From: Sialis fuliginosa
Lineage: Eukaryota; Arthropoda; Insecta; Megaloptera; Sialidae
Length of the DNA: 64,000 bases
Assembly (NCBI GenBank): GCA_961205875.1
Contig: OY540812.1
Coordinates: 33,861,098 to 33,925,097 of the forward strand
Reading direction: 5' to 3'
Under the pieces are notes generated by a model that was not told where the DNA came from, ran no database searches, and saw only the letters and a program-made list of their open reading frames with translations. The translations under genes and the position numbers were made by a program. Below, piece by piece: positions 24,595-37,851 of the stretch. The stretch's first letter is position 1, and each line of letters begins with the position of its first letter.

Positions 24595-26028
24595 TTTATG
24601 TTTATGTTTATGTTTATGTTTATGTTTATGTTTATGTTTATGTTTATGTTTATGTTTATGTTTATGTTTATGTTTATGTTTATGTTTATGTTTATGTTTA
24701 TGTTTATGTTTATGTTTATGTTTATGTTTATGTTTATGTTTATGTTTATGTTTATGTTTATGTTTATGTTTATGTTTATGTTTATGTTTATGTTTATGTT
24801 TATGTTTATGTTTATGTTTATGTTTATGTTTATGTTTATGTTTATGTTTATGTTTATGTTTATGTTTATGTTTATGTTTATGTTTATGTTTATGTTTATG
24901 TTTATGTTTATGTTTATGTTTATGTTTATGTTTATGTTTATGTTTATGTTTATGTTTATGTTTATGTTTATGTTTATGTTTATGTTTATGTTTATGTTTA
25001 TGTTTATGTTTATGTTTATGTTTATGTTTATGTTTATGTTTATGTTTATGTTTATGTTTATGTTTATGTTTATGTTTATGTTTATGTTTATGTTTATGTT
25101 TATGTTTATGTTTATGTTTATGTTTATGTTTATGTTTATGTTTATGTTTATGTTTATGTTTATGTTTATGTTTATGTTTATGTTTATGTTTATGTTTATG
25201 TTTATGTTTAAGTTTATGTTTATGTATATGTTTATGTTTATGTTTATGTTTATGTTTAAGTTTATGTTTATGTTAATGTTTATGTTTATGTTTATGTTTA
25301 TGTTTATGTTTATGTTTAAATTTATATTTAAGTTTATGTTTATGTTTATGTTTAAGTTTATGTTTATGTTTATGTTTATGTTTATGTTTAAGTTTATGTT
25401 TATGTTTATGTTTATGTTTATGTTTATGTTTATGTTTATGTTTATGTTTATGTTTATGTTTATGTTTATGTTTATGTTTATGTTTATGTTTATGTTTATG
25501 TTTATGTTTAAGTTTATGTTTATGTTTATGTTTATGTTTATGTTTATGTTTATGTTTATGTTTATGTTTATGTTTATGTTTATTTTAAAGTTTATGTTTA
25601 TGTTTAAGTTTATGTTTATGTTTATGTTTATGTTTATGTTTATGTTTAAGTTTGTGTTTATGTTTATGTTTATGTTTATGTTTATGTTTATGTTTATGTT
25701 TATGTTTATGTTTATGTTTATGTTTAAGTTTATGTTTATGTTTATGTTTATGTTTATGTTTATGTTTATGTTTATGTTTATGTTTATGTTTATGTTTATG
25801 TTTATGTTTATGTTTATGTTTATGTTTATGTTTATGTTTATGTTTATGTTTATGTTTATGTTTATGTTTATGTTTAAGTTTATGTTTATGTATATGTTTA
25901 TGTTTATGTTTATGTTTAAGTTTATGTTTATGTTAATGTTTATGTTTATGTTTAAGTTTATGTTTATGTTTAAATTTATATTTAAGTTTATGTTTATGTT
26001 TATGTTTAAGTCTATGTTTAAGTTTATG
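24595..26028 (+). repeat. Orphan L-arm (3' part), forward
   Basis: Pure TTTATG runs to about 25207. V-blocks follow: TTTATGTATATG near 25225 and 25888, and TTTAAATTTATATTTAAG near 25315 and 25969. No E box is present and no forward core lies upstream, so it supplies exactly what the L-arm of U1 lacks. Confidence 0.9.
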
Positions 26029-26159
26029 TTTTAATTTATGTTTAAGTTTATGTTTAAGTTTATGTTTTATTTATGTTTAAGTAATGTTTATGTTTATGTT
26101 CAAATTTATGTTTAAATTTATGTTAAAGTTTATGTTTAAGTTTATTTAAACATAAACTT
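26029..26159 (+). repeat. P box (26029-26125) and J hairpin (26126-26159), orphan unit
   Basis: Full-length P box and perfect 14-bp arms with spacer GTTTAT. Confidence 0.92.
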
Positions 26160-26846
26160 AATCATAAACTTAAACATAAATTTAAACATAAATTAAAACA
26201 TAAACTTAATTATAAATTAAAACATAAACTTAAACATAAACTTAATCATAAACTTAAAGATAAACTTAATCATAATCTAAATCATAAACTTAATCATAAA
26301 CTTAATTATAAACTTAATCATAAACTTAATCATAAACTTAATCATAAACTTAATCATAAATTTAATCATAAACTTAAACATAAACTTAATCATAAACTTA
26401 ATCATAAACTTAATCATAAACTTAAACATAAACTTAAAGATAAACTTAATCATAAACTTAATCATAAAATTAAACATAAACTTAATCATAAACTTAATCA
26501 TAAACTTAAACATAAACTTAATCATAACTTTAAAGATAAACTTAATCATAATCTAAATCATAAACTTAATCATAACTTTAAAGATAAACTTAATCATAAT
26601 CTAAATCATAAACTTAATCATAAACTTAATCATAAACTTAATCATAAACTTAATCATAAACTTAAACATAAACTTAAACATAAACTTAATAATAAACTTA
26701 AACATAGACTTAAACATAAACTTAATCATAAACTTAATCATAAACTTAAACATAAACATAAACATAAACATAAACATAAACATAAACATAAACATAAACA
26801 TAAACATAAACATAAACATAAACTTAACATAAACATAAACATAAAC
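26160..26846 (+). repeat. S-arm of orphan unit, alpha class
   Basis: 687 bp, with length and variant order as in the S-arm of U0. Confidence 0.92.
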
Positions 26847-27109
26847 AACACATTTCGTCTCAATTCGATTTTGCATAGAAAAATAATTATATAAAATCTT
26901 CCTCAAGACAGATTAGATACAAATCGACTCGATTTGTATTAATTCGGTGTATTTTGTATTTATTCGTTAACAGTTGTCTTGATTCGTTTCAAACAGTCTA
27001 TTTTAACCAGTTTTTTATATCAATTCGAAAAGTTTCAGCGCTAATCAGAAATTAAGAGTCAAAATGTCTAGATTTGACTTAATTTGATGTTATTTGAGTG
27101 ATATGATGC
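26847..27109 (+). repeat. Core element, U9
   Basis: Complete core with the common alleles GCATAG and GACTTAATTT; the first forward core after the reversed block. Confidence 0.95.
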
Positions 27110-27976
27110 ATGTTTATGTTTAAGATTATGTTTATGTTTATGTTTATGTTTATGTTTATGTTTATGTTTATGTTTATGTTTATGTTTATGTTTATGTTTA
27201 TGTTTATGTTTATGTTTATGTTTATGTTTATGTTTATGTTTATGTTTATGTTTATGTTTATGTTTATGTTTATGTTTATGTTTATGTTTATGTTTATGTT
27301 TATGTTTATGTTTATGTTTATGTTTATGTTTATGTTTATGTTTATGTTTATGTTTATGTTTATGTTTATGTTTATGTTTATGTTTATGTTTATGTTTATG
27401 TTTATGTTTATGTTTATGTTTATGTTTATGTTTATGTTTATGTTTATGTTTATGTTTATGTTTATGTTTATGTTTATGTTTATGTTTATGTTTATGTTTA
27501 TGTTTATGTTTATGTTTATGTTTATGTTTATGTTTATGTTTATGTTTATGTTTATGTTTATGTTTATGTTTATGTTTATGTTTATGTTTATGTTTATGTT
27601 TATGTTTATGTTTATGTTTATGTTTATGTTTATGTTTATGTTTATGTTTATGTTTATGTTTATGTTTATGTTTATGTTTATGTTTATGTTTATGTTTATG
27701 TTTATGTTTATGTTTATGTTTATGTTTATGTTTATGTTTATGTTTATGTTTATGTTTATGTTTATGTTTATGTTTATGTTTATGTTTATGTTTATGTTTA
27801 TGTTTATGTTTATGTTTATGTTTATGTTTATGTTTATGTTTATGTTTATGTTTATGTTTATGTTTATGTTTATGTTTATGTTTATGTTTATGTTTATGTT
27901 TATGTTTATGTTTATGTTTATGTTTATGTTTATGTTTATGTTTATGTTTAGGTTTATGTTTATGTTTATGTTTATG

Positions 27977-28064
27977 TTTTAATTTATGTTTAAGTTTATG
28001 ATTATGTTTATGTTTAAGCTTATGTTTAAAATTATTATTTGAGTTTATGTGTATGTTTTTTTTT
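27977..28064 (+). repeat. E box 1, U9
   Basis: Full length with nine T at 28056-28064. It is followed by GTTAATG, as in U1, rather than GTTTTTG. Confidence 0.92.
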
Positions 28065-28799
28065 ATGTTAATGTTTATGTTTATGTTTATGTTTATGTTT
28101 ATGTTTATGTTTATGTTTATGTTTATGTTTATGTTTGTGTTTATGTTTAAGTTAATGTTTATGTTTATGTTTATGTTTATGTTTATGTTTATGTTTATGT
28201 TTATGTTTATGTTTAAGTTTGTGTTTATGTTTATGTTTATGTTTATGTTTATGTTTATGTTTATGTTTATGTTTATGTTTATGTTTATGTTTATGTTTAT
28301 GTTTATGTTTATGTTTATGTTTATGTTTATGTTTATGTTTATGTTTATGTTTATGTTTATGTTTATGTTTATGTTTATGTTTATGTTTATGTTTATGTTT
28401 ATGTTTATGTTTATGTTTATGTTTATGTTTATGTTTATGTTTATGTTTATGTTTATGTTTATGTTTATGTTTATGTTTATGTTTATGTTTATGTTTATGT
28501 TTATGTTTATGTTTATGTTTATGTTTATGTTTATGTTTATGTTTATGTTTATGTTTATGTTTATGTTTATGTTTATGTTTATGTTTATGTTTATGTTTAT
28601 GTTTATGTTTATGTTTATGTTTATGTTTATGTTTATGTTTATGTTTATGTTTATGTTTATGTTTATGTTTATGTTTATGTTTATGTTTATGTTTATGTTT
28701 ATGTTTATGTTAATGTTTATGTTTATGTTTATGTTTATGTTTATGTTTATGTTTATGTTTATGTTTATGTTTAGGTTTATGTTTATGTTTATGTTTATG

Positions 28800-28886
28800 T
28801 TTTAATTTATGTTTAAGTTTATGATTATGTTTATGTTTAAGCTTATGTTTAAAATTATTATTTGAGTTTATGTGTATGTTTTTTTT
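28800..28886 (+). repeat. E box 2, U9
   Basis: Second copy in the same arm with eight T instead of nine. Confidence 0.92.
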
Positions 28887-29237
28887 ATGTTTTTGTTTAT
28901 GTTTATGTTTATGTTTATGTTTATGTTTATGTTTATGTTTATGTTTATGTTTATGTTTGTGTTTATGTTTAAGTTTATGTTTATGTTTATGTTTATGTTT
29001 ATGTTTATGTTTATGTTTATGTTTATGTTTATGTTTATGTTTATGTTTATGTTTATGTTTATGTTTATGTTTATGTTTATGTTTAAGTTTATGTTTATGT
29101 ATATGTTTATGTTTATGTTTATGTTTAAGTTTATGTTTATGTTAATGTTTATGTTTATGTTTAAGTTTATGTTTATGTTTAAATTTATATTTAAGTTTAT
29201 GTTTATGTTTATGTTTAAGTCTATGTTTATGTTTATG

Positions 29238-29368
29238 TTTTAATTTATGTTTAAGTTTATGTTTAAGTTTATGTTTTATTTATGTTTAAGTAATGTTAAT
29301 GTTTATGTTCAAATTTATGTTTAAATTTATGTTAAAGTTTATGTTTAAGTTTATTTAAACATAAACTT
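29238..29368 (+). repeat. P box (29238-29334) and J hairpin (29335-29368), U9
   Basis: The P box has the AAGTAATGTTAATG variant, shared only with U10-U12. The hairpin arms are intact. Confidence 0.92.
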
Positions 29369-30722
29369 AATCATAAACTTAAACATAAACTTAATCATAA
29401 ACTTAAAGATAAACTTAATCATAATCTAAATCATAAACTTAATCATAAACTTAATTATAAACTTAATCATAAACTTAATCATAAACTTAATCATAAACTT
29501 AATCATAAATTTAATCATAAACTTAAACATAAACTTAAACCTAAACTTAATCATAAACTTAATCATAAACTAAATCATAAACTTAAACATAAACTTAATC
29601 ATAAAATTAATCATAAACTTAATCATAAACTTAAACATAAACTTTATCATAAACTTAAACATAAATTAAAACATAAACATAAACTTAAACATAAACTTCA
29701 TCATAAACTTAAACATAAACTTAATCATATAAACATAAACTTAAACATAAACTTAAACATAAACTTAAACATAAACTTAATCATAAACTTAATCATAAAC
29801 TTAAACATAAACTTAATCATAAACTTAAAGATAAACTTAATCATAAACTTAATCATAAAATTAAACATAAACTTAATCATAAACTTAATCATAAACTTAA
29901 ACATAAACTTAATCATAAAATTAAAGATAAACTTAATCATAATCTAAATCATAAACTTAATCATAAATTTAATCATAAACTTAATCATAAACTTAAACAT
30001 AAACTTAAACATAAACTTAAACATAAACTTAATCATAAACTTAATAATAAACTTAAACATAAACTTAATCATAAACTTAAAGATAAACTTAATCATAAAC
30101 TTAATCATAAAATTAAACATAAACTTAATCATAAACTTAAAGATAAACTTAATCATAATCTAAATCATAAAATTAATTATAAACTTAATCATAAATTAAA
30201 CATAAACATAATCATAAACTTAAACATAAACTTAAAGATAAACTTAATCATAAACTTAATCATAAAATTAAACATTAACTTAATCATAAACTTAATCATA
30301 AACTTAAACATAAACTTAATCATAACTTTAAAGATAAACTTAATCATAAACTTAAACATAAACTTAAACATAAACTTAAAGATAAACTTAATCATAAACT
30401 TAATCATAAAATTAAACATAAACTTAATCATAAACTTAATCATAAACTTAAACATAAACTTAATCATAACTTTAAAGATAAACTTAATCATAATCTAAAT
30501 CATAAACTTAATCATAAACTTAATCATAAACTTAATCATAAACTTAATCATAAACTTAAACATAAACTTAAACATAAACTTAATCATAAACTTTAACATA
30601 GACTTAAACATAAACTTAATCATAAACTTAATCATAAACTTAAACATAAACATAAACATAAACATAAACATAAACATAAACATAAACATAAACATAAACT
30701 TAACATAAACATAAACATAAAC
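29369..30722 (+). repeat. S-arm of U9, gamma class
   Basis: 1,354 bp with CTTCATCATAAAC near 29696, AATCATATAAACATAAAC near 29725 and an AAACATAATCATAAAC variant near 30205. Confidence 0.9.
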
Positions 30723-30985
30723 AACACATTTCGTCTCAATTCGATTTTGCATACAAAAATAATTATATAAAATCTTCCTCAAGACAGATTAGATACAAAT
30801 CGACTCGATTTGTATTAATTCGGTGTATTTTGTATTTATTCGTTAACAGTTGTCTTGATTCGTTTCAAACAGTCTATTTTAACCAGTTTTTTATATCAAT
30901 TCGAAAAGTTTCAGCGCTAATCAGAAATTAAGAGTCAAAATGTCTAGATTTGACATAATTTGATGTTATTTGAGTGATATGATGC
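30723..30985 (+). repeat. Core element, U10
   Basis: Complete core carrying the double haplotype GCATAC plus GACATAATTT. Confidence 0.95.
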
Positions 30986-31432
30986 ATGTTTATGTTTAAG
31001 ATTATGTTTATGTTTATGTTTATGTTTATGTTTATGTTTATGTTTATGTTTATGTTTATGTTTATGTTTATGTTTATGTTTATGTTTATGTTTATGTTTA
31101 TGTTTATGTTTATGTTTATGTTTATGTTTATGTTTATGTTTATGTTTATGTTTATGTTTATGTTTATGTTTATGTTTATGTTTATGTTTATGTTTATGTT
31201 TATGTTTATGTTTATGTTTATGTTTATGTTTATGTTTATGTTTATGTTTATGTTTATGTTTATGTTTATGTTTATGTTTATGTTTATGTTTATGTTTATG
31301 TTTATGTTTATGTTTATGTTTATGTTTATGTTTATGTTTATGTTTATGTTTATGTTTATGTTTATGTTTATGTTTATGTTTATGTTTATGTTTATGTTTA
31401 TGTTTAGGTTTATGTTTATGTTTATGTTTATG

Positions 31433-31520
31433 TTTTAATTTATGTTTAAGTTTATGATTATGTTTATGTTTAAGCATATGTTTAAAATTATTATTTGAGT
31501 TTATGTGTATGTTTTTTTTT
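31433..31520 (+). repeat. E box 1, U10 (AAGCATATG variant)
   Basis: Full length with nine T. It has AAGCATATG near 31473 and is followed by two GTTTTTG steps. Confidence 0.92.
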
Positions 31521-32321
31521 ATGTTTTTGTTTTTGTTTATGTTTATGTTTATGTTTATGTTTATGTTTATGTTTATGTTTATGTTTATGTTTATGTTTAT
31601 GTTTATGTTTATGTTTATGTTTATGTTTATGTTTGTGTTTATGTTTAAGTTTATGTTTATGTTTATGTTTATGTTTATGTTTATGTTTATGTTTATGTTT
31701 ATGTTTATGTTTATGTTTATGTTTATGTTTATGTTTATGTTTATGTTTAAGTTTATGTTTATGTATATGTTTATGTTTATGTTTATGTTTATGTTTAAGT
31801 TTATGTTTATGTTAATGTTTATGTTTATGTTTATGTTTATGTTTATGTTTATGTTTATGTTTATGTTTATGTTTAAGTTTATGTTTATGTTTAAATTTAT
31901 ATTTAAGTTTATGTTTATGTTTATGTTTAAGTTTATGTTTATGTTTATGTTTATGTTTATGTTTGTGTTTATGTTTAAGTTTATGTTTATGTTTATGTTT
32001 ATGTTTATGTTTATGTTTATGTTTATGTTTATGTTTATGTTTATGTTTATGTTTATGTTTGTGTTTATGTTTAAGTTTATGTTTATGTTTATGTTTATGT
32101 TTATGTTTATGTTTATGTTTATGTTTATGTTTATGTTTATGTTTATGTTTATGTTTAAGTTTATGTTTATGTATATGTTTATGTTTATGTTTATGTTTAT
32201 GTTTAAGTTTATGTTTATGTTAATGTTTATGTTTATGTTTATGTTTATGTTTATGTTTATGTTTATGTTTAAGTTTATGTTTATGTTTAAATTTATATTT
32301 AAGTTTATGTTTATGTTTATG

Positions 32322-32409
32322 TTTTAATTTATGTTTAAGTTTATGATTATGTTTATGTTTAAGCTTATGTTTAAAATTATTATTTGAGTTTATGTGTATG
32401 TTTTTTTTT
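32322..32409 (+). repeat. E box 2, U10
   Basis: Full length with nine T and the common AAGCTTATG version. Confidence 0.92.
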
Positions 32410-32754
32410 ATGTTTTTGTTTATGTTTATGTTTATGTTTATGTTTATGTTTATGTTTATGTTTATGTTTATGTTTATGTTTGTGTTTATGTTTAAGTTTA
32501 TGTTTATGTTTATGTTTATGTTTATGTTTATGTTTATGTTTATGTTTATGTTTATGTTTATGTTTATGTTTATGTTTATGTTTATGTTTATGTTTATGTT
32601 TAAGTTTATGTTTATGTATATGTTTATGTTTATGTTTATGTTTAAGTTTATGTTTATGTTAATGTTTATGTTTATGTTTAAGTTTATGTTTATGTTTAAA
32701 TTTATATTTAAGTTTATGTTTATGTTTATGTTTAAGTCTATGTTTATGTTTATG

Positions 32755-32885
32755 TTTTAATTTATGTTTAAGTTTATGTTTAAGTTTATGTTTTATTTAT
32801 GTTTAAGTAATGTTAATGTTTATGTTCAAATTTATGTTTAAATTTATGTTAAAGTTTATGTTTAAGTTTATTTAAACATAAACTT
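32755..32885 (+). repeat. P box (32755-32851) and J hairpin (32852-32885), U10
   Basis: AAGTAATGTTAATG variant of P, with intact hairpin arms. Confidence 0.92.
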
Positions 32886-34023
32886 AATCATAAACTTAAA
32901 CATAAACTTAATCATAAACTTAAAGATAAACTTAATCATAATCTAAATCATAAACTTAATCATAAACTTAATTATAAACTTAATCATAAACTTAATCATA
33001 AACTTAATCATAAACTTAATCATAAATTTAATCATAAACTTAAACATAAACTTAAACCTAAACTTAATCATAAACTTAATCATAAACTAAATCATAAACT
33101 TAAACATAAACTTAATCATAAAATTAATCATAAACTTAATCATAAACTTAAACATAAACTTTATCATAAACTTAAACATAAATTAAAACATAAACATAAA
33201 CTTAAACATAAACTTCATCATAAACTTAAACATAAACTTAATCATATAAACATAAACTTAAACATAAACTTAAACATAAACTTAAACATAAACTTAAACA
33301 TAAACTTAATCATAAACTTAATCATAAACTTAAACATAAACTTAATCATAAACTTAAAGATAAACTTAATCATAAACTTAATCATAAAATTAAACATAAA
33401 CTTAATCATAAACTTAATCATAAACTTAAACATAAACTTAATCATAAAATTAAAGATAAACTTAATCATAATCTAAATCATAAACTTAATCATAAATTTA
33501 ATCATAAACTTAATCATAAACTTAAACATAAACTTAAACATAAACTTAAACATAAACTTAATCATAAACTTAATAATAAACTTAAACATAAACTTAATCA
33601 TAAACTTAAAGATAAACTTAATCATAAACTTAATCATAAAATTAAACATAAACTTAATCATAAACTTAAAGATAAACTTAATCATAATCTAAATCATAAA
33701 ATTAATTATAAACTTAATCATAAATTAAACATAAACTTAATCATAAACTTAAACATAAACTTAATCATAACTTTAAAGATAAACTTAATCATAATCTAAA
33801 TCATAAACTTAATCATAAACTTAATCATAAACTTAATCATAAACTTAATCATAAACTTAAACATAAACTTAAACATAAACTTAATCATAAACTTTAACAT
33901 AGACTTAAACATAAACTTAATCATAAACTTAATCATAAACTTAAACATAAACATAAACATAAACATAAACATAAACATAAACATAAACATAAACATAAAC
34001 TTAACATAAACATAAACATAAAC
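32886..34023 (+). repeat. S-arm of U10, gamma class (shortened)
   Basis: 1,138 bp. It lacks about 228 bp found near 37085-37320 of U11, between an ATTAATTATAAAC step and the last sentinel motif. Confidence 0.9.
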
Positions 34024-34286
34024 AACACATTTCGTCTCAATTCGATTTTGCATACAAAAATAATTATATAAAATCTTCCTCAAGACAGATTAGATACAAA
34101 TCGACTCGATTTGTATTAATTCGGTGTATTTTGTATTTATTCGTTAACAGTTGTCTTGATTCGTTTCAAACAGTCTATTTTAACCAGTTTTTTATATCAA
34201 TTCGAAAAGTTTCAGCGCTAATCAGAAATTAAGAGTCAAAATGTCTAGATTTGACATAATTTGATGTTATTTGAGTGATATGATGC
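34024..34286 (+). repeat. Core element, U11
   Basis: Complete core, GCATAC plus GACATAATTT haplotype. Confidence 0.95.
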
Positions 34287-34775
34287 ATGTTTATGTTTAA
34301 GATTATGTTTATGTTTATGTTTATGTTTATGTTTATGTTTATGTTTATGTTTATGTTTATGTTTATGTTTATGTTTATGTTTATGTTTATGTTTATGTTT
34401 ATGTTTATGTTTATGTTTATGTTTATGTTTATGTTTATGTTTATGTTTATGTTTATGTTTATGTTTATGTTTATGTTTATGTTTATGTTTATGTTTATGT
34501 TTATGTTTATGTTTATGTTTATGTTTATGTTTATGTTTATGTTTATGTTTATGTTTATGTTTATGTTTATGTTTATGTTTATGTTTATGTTTATGTTTAT
34601 GTTTATGTTTATGTTTATGTTTATGTTTATGTTTATGTTTATGTTTATGTTTATGTTTATGTTTATGTTTATGTTTATGTTTATGTTTATGTTTATGTTT
34701 ATGTTTATGTTTATGTTTATGTTTATGTTTATGTTTATGTTTATGTTTAGGTTTATGTTTATGTTTATGTTTATG

Positions 34776-34863
34776 TTTTAATTTATGTTTAAGTTTATGA
34801 TTATGTTTATGTTTAAGCATATGTTTAAAATTATTATTTGAGTTTATGTGTATGTTTTTTTTT
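34776..34863 (+). repeat. E box 1, U11 (AAGCATATG variant)
   Basis: Full length with nine T at 34855-34863. Confidence 0.92.
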
Positions 34864-35658
34864 ATGTTTTTGTTTTTGTTTATGTTTATGTTTATGTTTA
34901 TGTTTATGTTTATGTTTATGTTTATGTTTATGTTTATGTTTATGTTTATGTTTATGTTTATGTTTATGTTTATGTTTATGTTTGTGTTTATGTTTAAGTT
35001 TATGTTTATGTTTATGTTTATGTTTATGTTTATGTTTATGTTTATGTTTATGTTTATGTTTATGTTTATGTTTATGTTTATGTTTAAGTTTATGTTTATG
35101 TATATGTTTATGTTTATGTTTATGTTTATGTTTATGTTTAAGTTTATGTTTATGTTAATGTTTATGTTTATGTTTATGTTTATGTTTATGTTTATGTTTA
35201 TGTTTATGTTTAAGTTTATGTTTATGTTTAAATTTATATTTAAGTTTATGTTTATGTTTATGTTTAAGTTTATGTTTATGTTTATGTTTATGTTTATGTT
35301 TGTGTTTATGTTTAAGTTTATGTTTATGTTTATGTTTATGTTTATGTTTATGTTTATGTTTATGTTTATGTTTATGTTTATGTTTATGTTTATGTTTGTG
35401 TTTATGTTTAAGTTTATGTTTATGTTTATGTTTATGTTTATGTTTATGTTTATGTTTATGTTTATGTTTATGTTTATGTTTATGTTTATGTTTAAGTTTA
35501 TGTTTATGTATATGTTTATGTTTATGTTTATGTTTATGTTTAAGTTTATGTTTATGTTAATGTTTATGTTTATGTTTATGTTTATGTTTATGTTTATGTT
35601 TATGTTTAAGTTTATGTTTATGTTTAAATTTATATTTAAGTTTATGTTTATGTTTATG

Positions 35659-35746
35659 TTTTAATTTATGTTTAAGTTTATGATTATGTTTATGTTTAAG
35701 CTTATGTTTAAAATTATTATTTGAGTTTATGTGTATGTTTTTTTTT
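35659..35746 (+). repeat. E box 2, U11
   Basis: Full length with nine T and the AAGCTTATG version. Confidence 0.92.
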
Positions 35747-36091
35747 ATGTTTTTGTTTATGTTTATGTTTATGTTTATGTTTATGTTTATGTTTATGTTT
35801 ATGTTTATGTTTATGTTTGTGTTTATGTTTAAGTTTATGTTTATGTTTATGTTTATGTTTATGTTTATGTTTATGTTTATGTTTATGTTTATGTTTATGT
35901 TTATGTTTATGTTTATGTTTATGTTTATGTTTATGTTTAAGTTTATGTTTATGTATATGTTTATGTTTATGTTTATGTTTAAGTTTATGTTTATGTTAAT
36001 GTTTATGTTTATGTTTAAGTTTATGTTTATGTTTAAATTTATATTTAAGTTTATGTTTATGTTTATGTTTAAGTCTATGTTTATGTTTATG

Positions 36092-36222
36092 TTTTAATTT
36101 ATGTTTAAGTTTATGTTTAAGTTTATGTTTTATTTATGTTTAAGTAATGTTAATGTTTATGTTCAAATTTATGTTTAAATTTATGTTAAAGTTTATGTTT
36201 AAGTTTATTTAAACATAAACTT
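36092..36222 (+). repeat. P box (36092-36188) and J hairpin (36189-36222), U11
   Basis: AAGTAATGTTAATG variant of P, with intact hairpin arms. Confidence 0.92.
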
Positions 36223-37588
36223 AATCATAAACTTAAACATAAACTTAATCATAAACTTAAAGATAAACTTAATCATAATCTAAATCATAAACTTAATCAT
36301 AAACTTAATTATAAACTTAATCATAAACTTAATCATAAACTTAATCATAAACTTAATCATAAATTTAATCATAAACTTAAACATAAACTTAAACCTAAAC
36401 TTAATCATAAACTTAATCATAAACTAAATCATAAACTTAAACATAAACTTAATCATAAAATTAATCATAAACTTAATCATAAACTTAAACATAAACTTTA
36501 TCATAAACTTAAACATAAATTAAAACATAAACATAAACTTAAACATAAACTTCATCATAAACTTAAACATAAACTTAATCATATAAACATAAACTTAAAC
36601 ATAAACTTAAACATAAACTTAAACATAAACTTAAACATAAACTTAATCATAAACTTAATCATAAACTTAAACATAAACTTAATCATAAACTTAAAGATAA
36701 ACTTAATCATAAACTTAATCATAAAATTAAACATAAACTTAATCATAAACTTAATCATAAACTTAAACATAAACTTAATCATAAAATTAAAGATAAACTT
36801 AATCATAATCTAAATCATAAACTTAATCATAAATTTAATCATAAACTTAATCATAAACTTAAACATAAACTTAAACATAAACTTAAACATAAACTTAATC
36901 ATAAACTTAATAATAAACTTAAACATAAACTTAATCATAAACTTAAAGATAAACTTAATCATAAACTTAATCATAAAATTAAACATAAACTTAATCATAA
37001 ACTTAAAGATAAACTTAATCATAATCTAAATCATAAAATTAATTATAAACTTAATCATAAATTAAACATAAACTTAATCATAAACTTAAACATAAACTTA
37101 AAGATAAACTTAATCATAAACTTAATCATAAAATTAAACATTAACTTAATCATATACTTAATCATAAACTTAAACATAAACTTAATCATAACTTTAAAGA
37201 TAAACTTAATCATAAACTTAAACATAAACTTAAACATAAACTTAAAGATAAACTTAATCATAAACTTAATCATAAAATTAAACATAAACTTAATCATAAA
37301 CTTAATCATAAACTTAAACATAAACTTAATCATAACTTTAAAGATAAACTTAATCATAATCTAAATCATAAACTTAATCATAAACTTAATCATAAACTTA
37401 ATCATAAACTTAATCATAAACTTAAACATAAACTTAAACATAAACTTAATCATAAACTTTAACATAGACTTAAACATAAACTTAATCATAAACTTAATCA
37501 TAAACTTAAACATAAACATAAACATAAACATAAACATAAACATAAACATAAACATAAACATAAACTTAACATAAACATAAACATAAAC
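36223..37588 (+). repeat. S-arm of U11, gamma class
   Basis: 1,366 bp. Private CATATACTTAATC step near 37153; otherwise the same variant order and length as U12. Confidence 0.9.
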
Positions 37589-37851
37589 AACACATTTCGT
37601 CTCAATTCGATTTTGCATACAAAAATAATTATATAAAATCTTCCTCAAGACAGATTAGATACAAATCGACTCGATTTGTATTAATTCGGTGTATTTTGTA
37701 TTTATTCGTTAACAGTTGTCTTGATTCGTTTCAAACAGTCTATTTTAACCAGTTTTTTATATCAATTCGAAAAGTTTCAGCGCTAATCAGAAATTAAGAG
37801 TCAAAATGTCTAGATTTGACATAATTTGATGTTATTTGAGTGATATGATGC
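37589..37851 (+). repeat. Core element, U12
   Basis: Complete core, GCATAC plus GACATAATTT haplotype. Confidence 0.95.

Larger units (their letters stand above)
27110..29237 (+). repeat. L-arm of U9, two E boxes
   Basis: Pure tract to E1 (27977-28064). Then comes the same post-E variant order as U1 (GTTAATG, GTTTGTG, TTTAAGTTAATG, TTTAAGTTTGTG near 28211), a long pure tract, E2 (28800-28886) and a V-block. Confidence 0.92.
30986..32754 (+). repeat. L-arm of U10, two E boxes
   Basis: Pure tract to E1 (31433-31520), V-blocks including TTTAAATTTATATTTAAG near 31890 and 32287, then E2 (32322-32409) and a final V-block. The layout is nearly the same as U11. Confidence 0.92.
34287..36091 (+). repeat. 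L-arm of U11, two E boxes
   Basis: Same module order as U10 with a first tract longer by seven hexamers. E boxes at 34776-34863 and 35659-35746. Confidence 0.92.
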
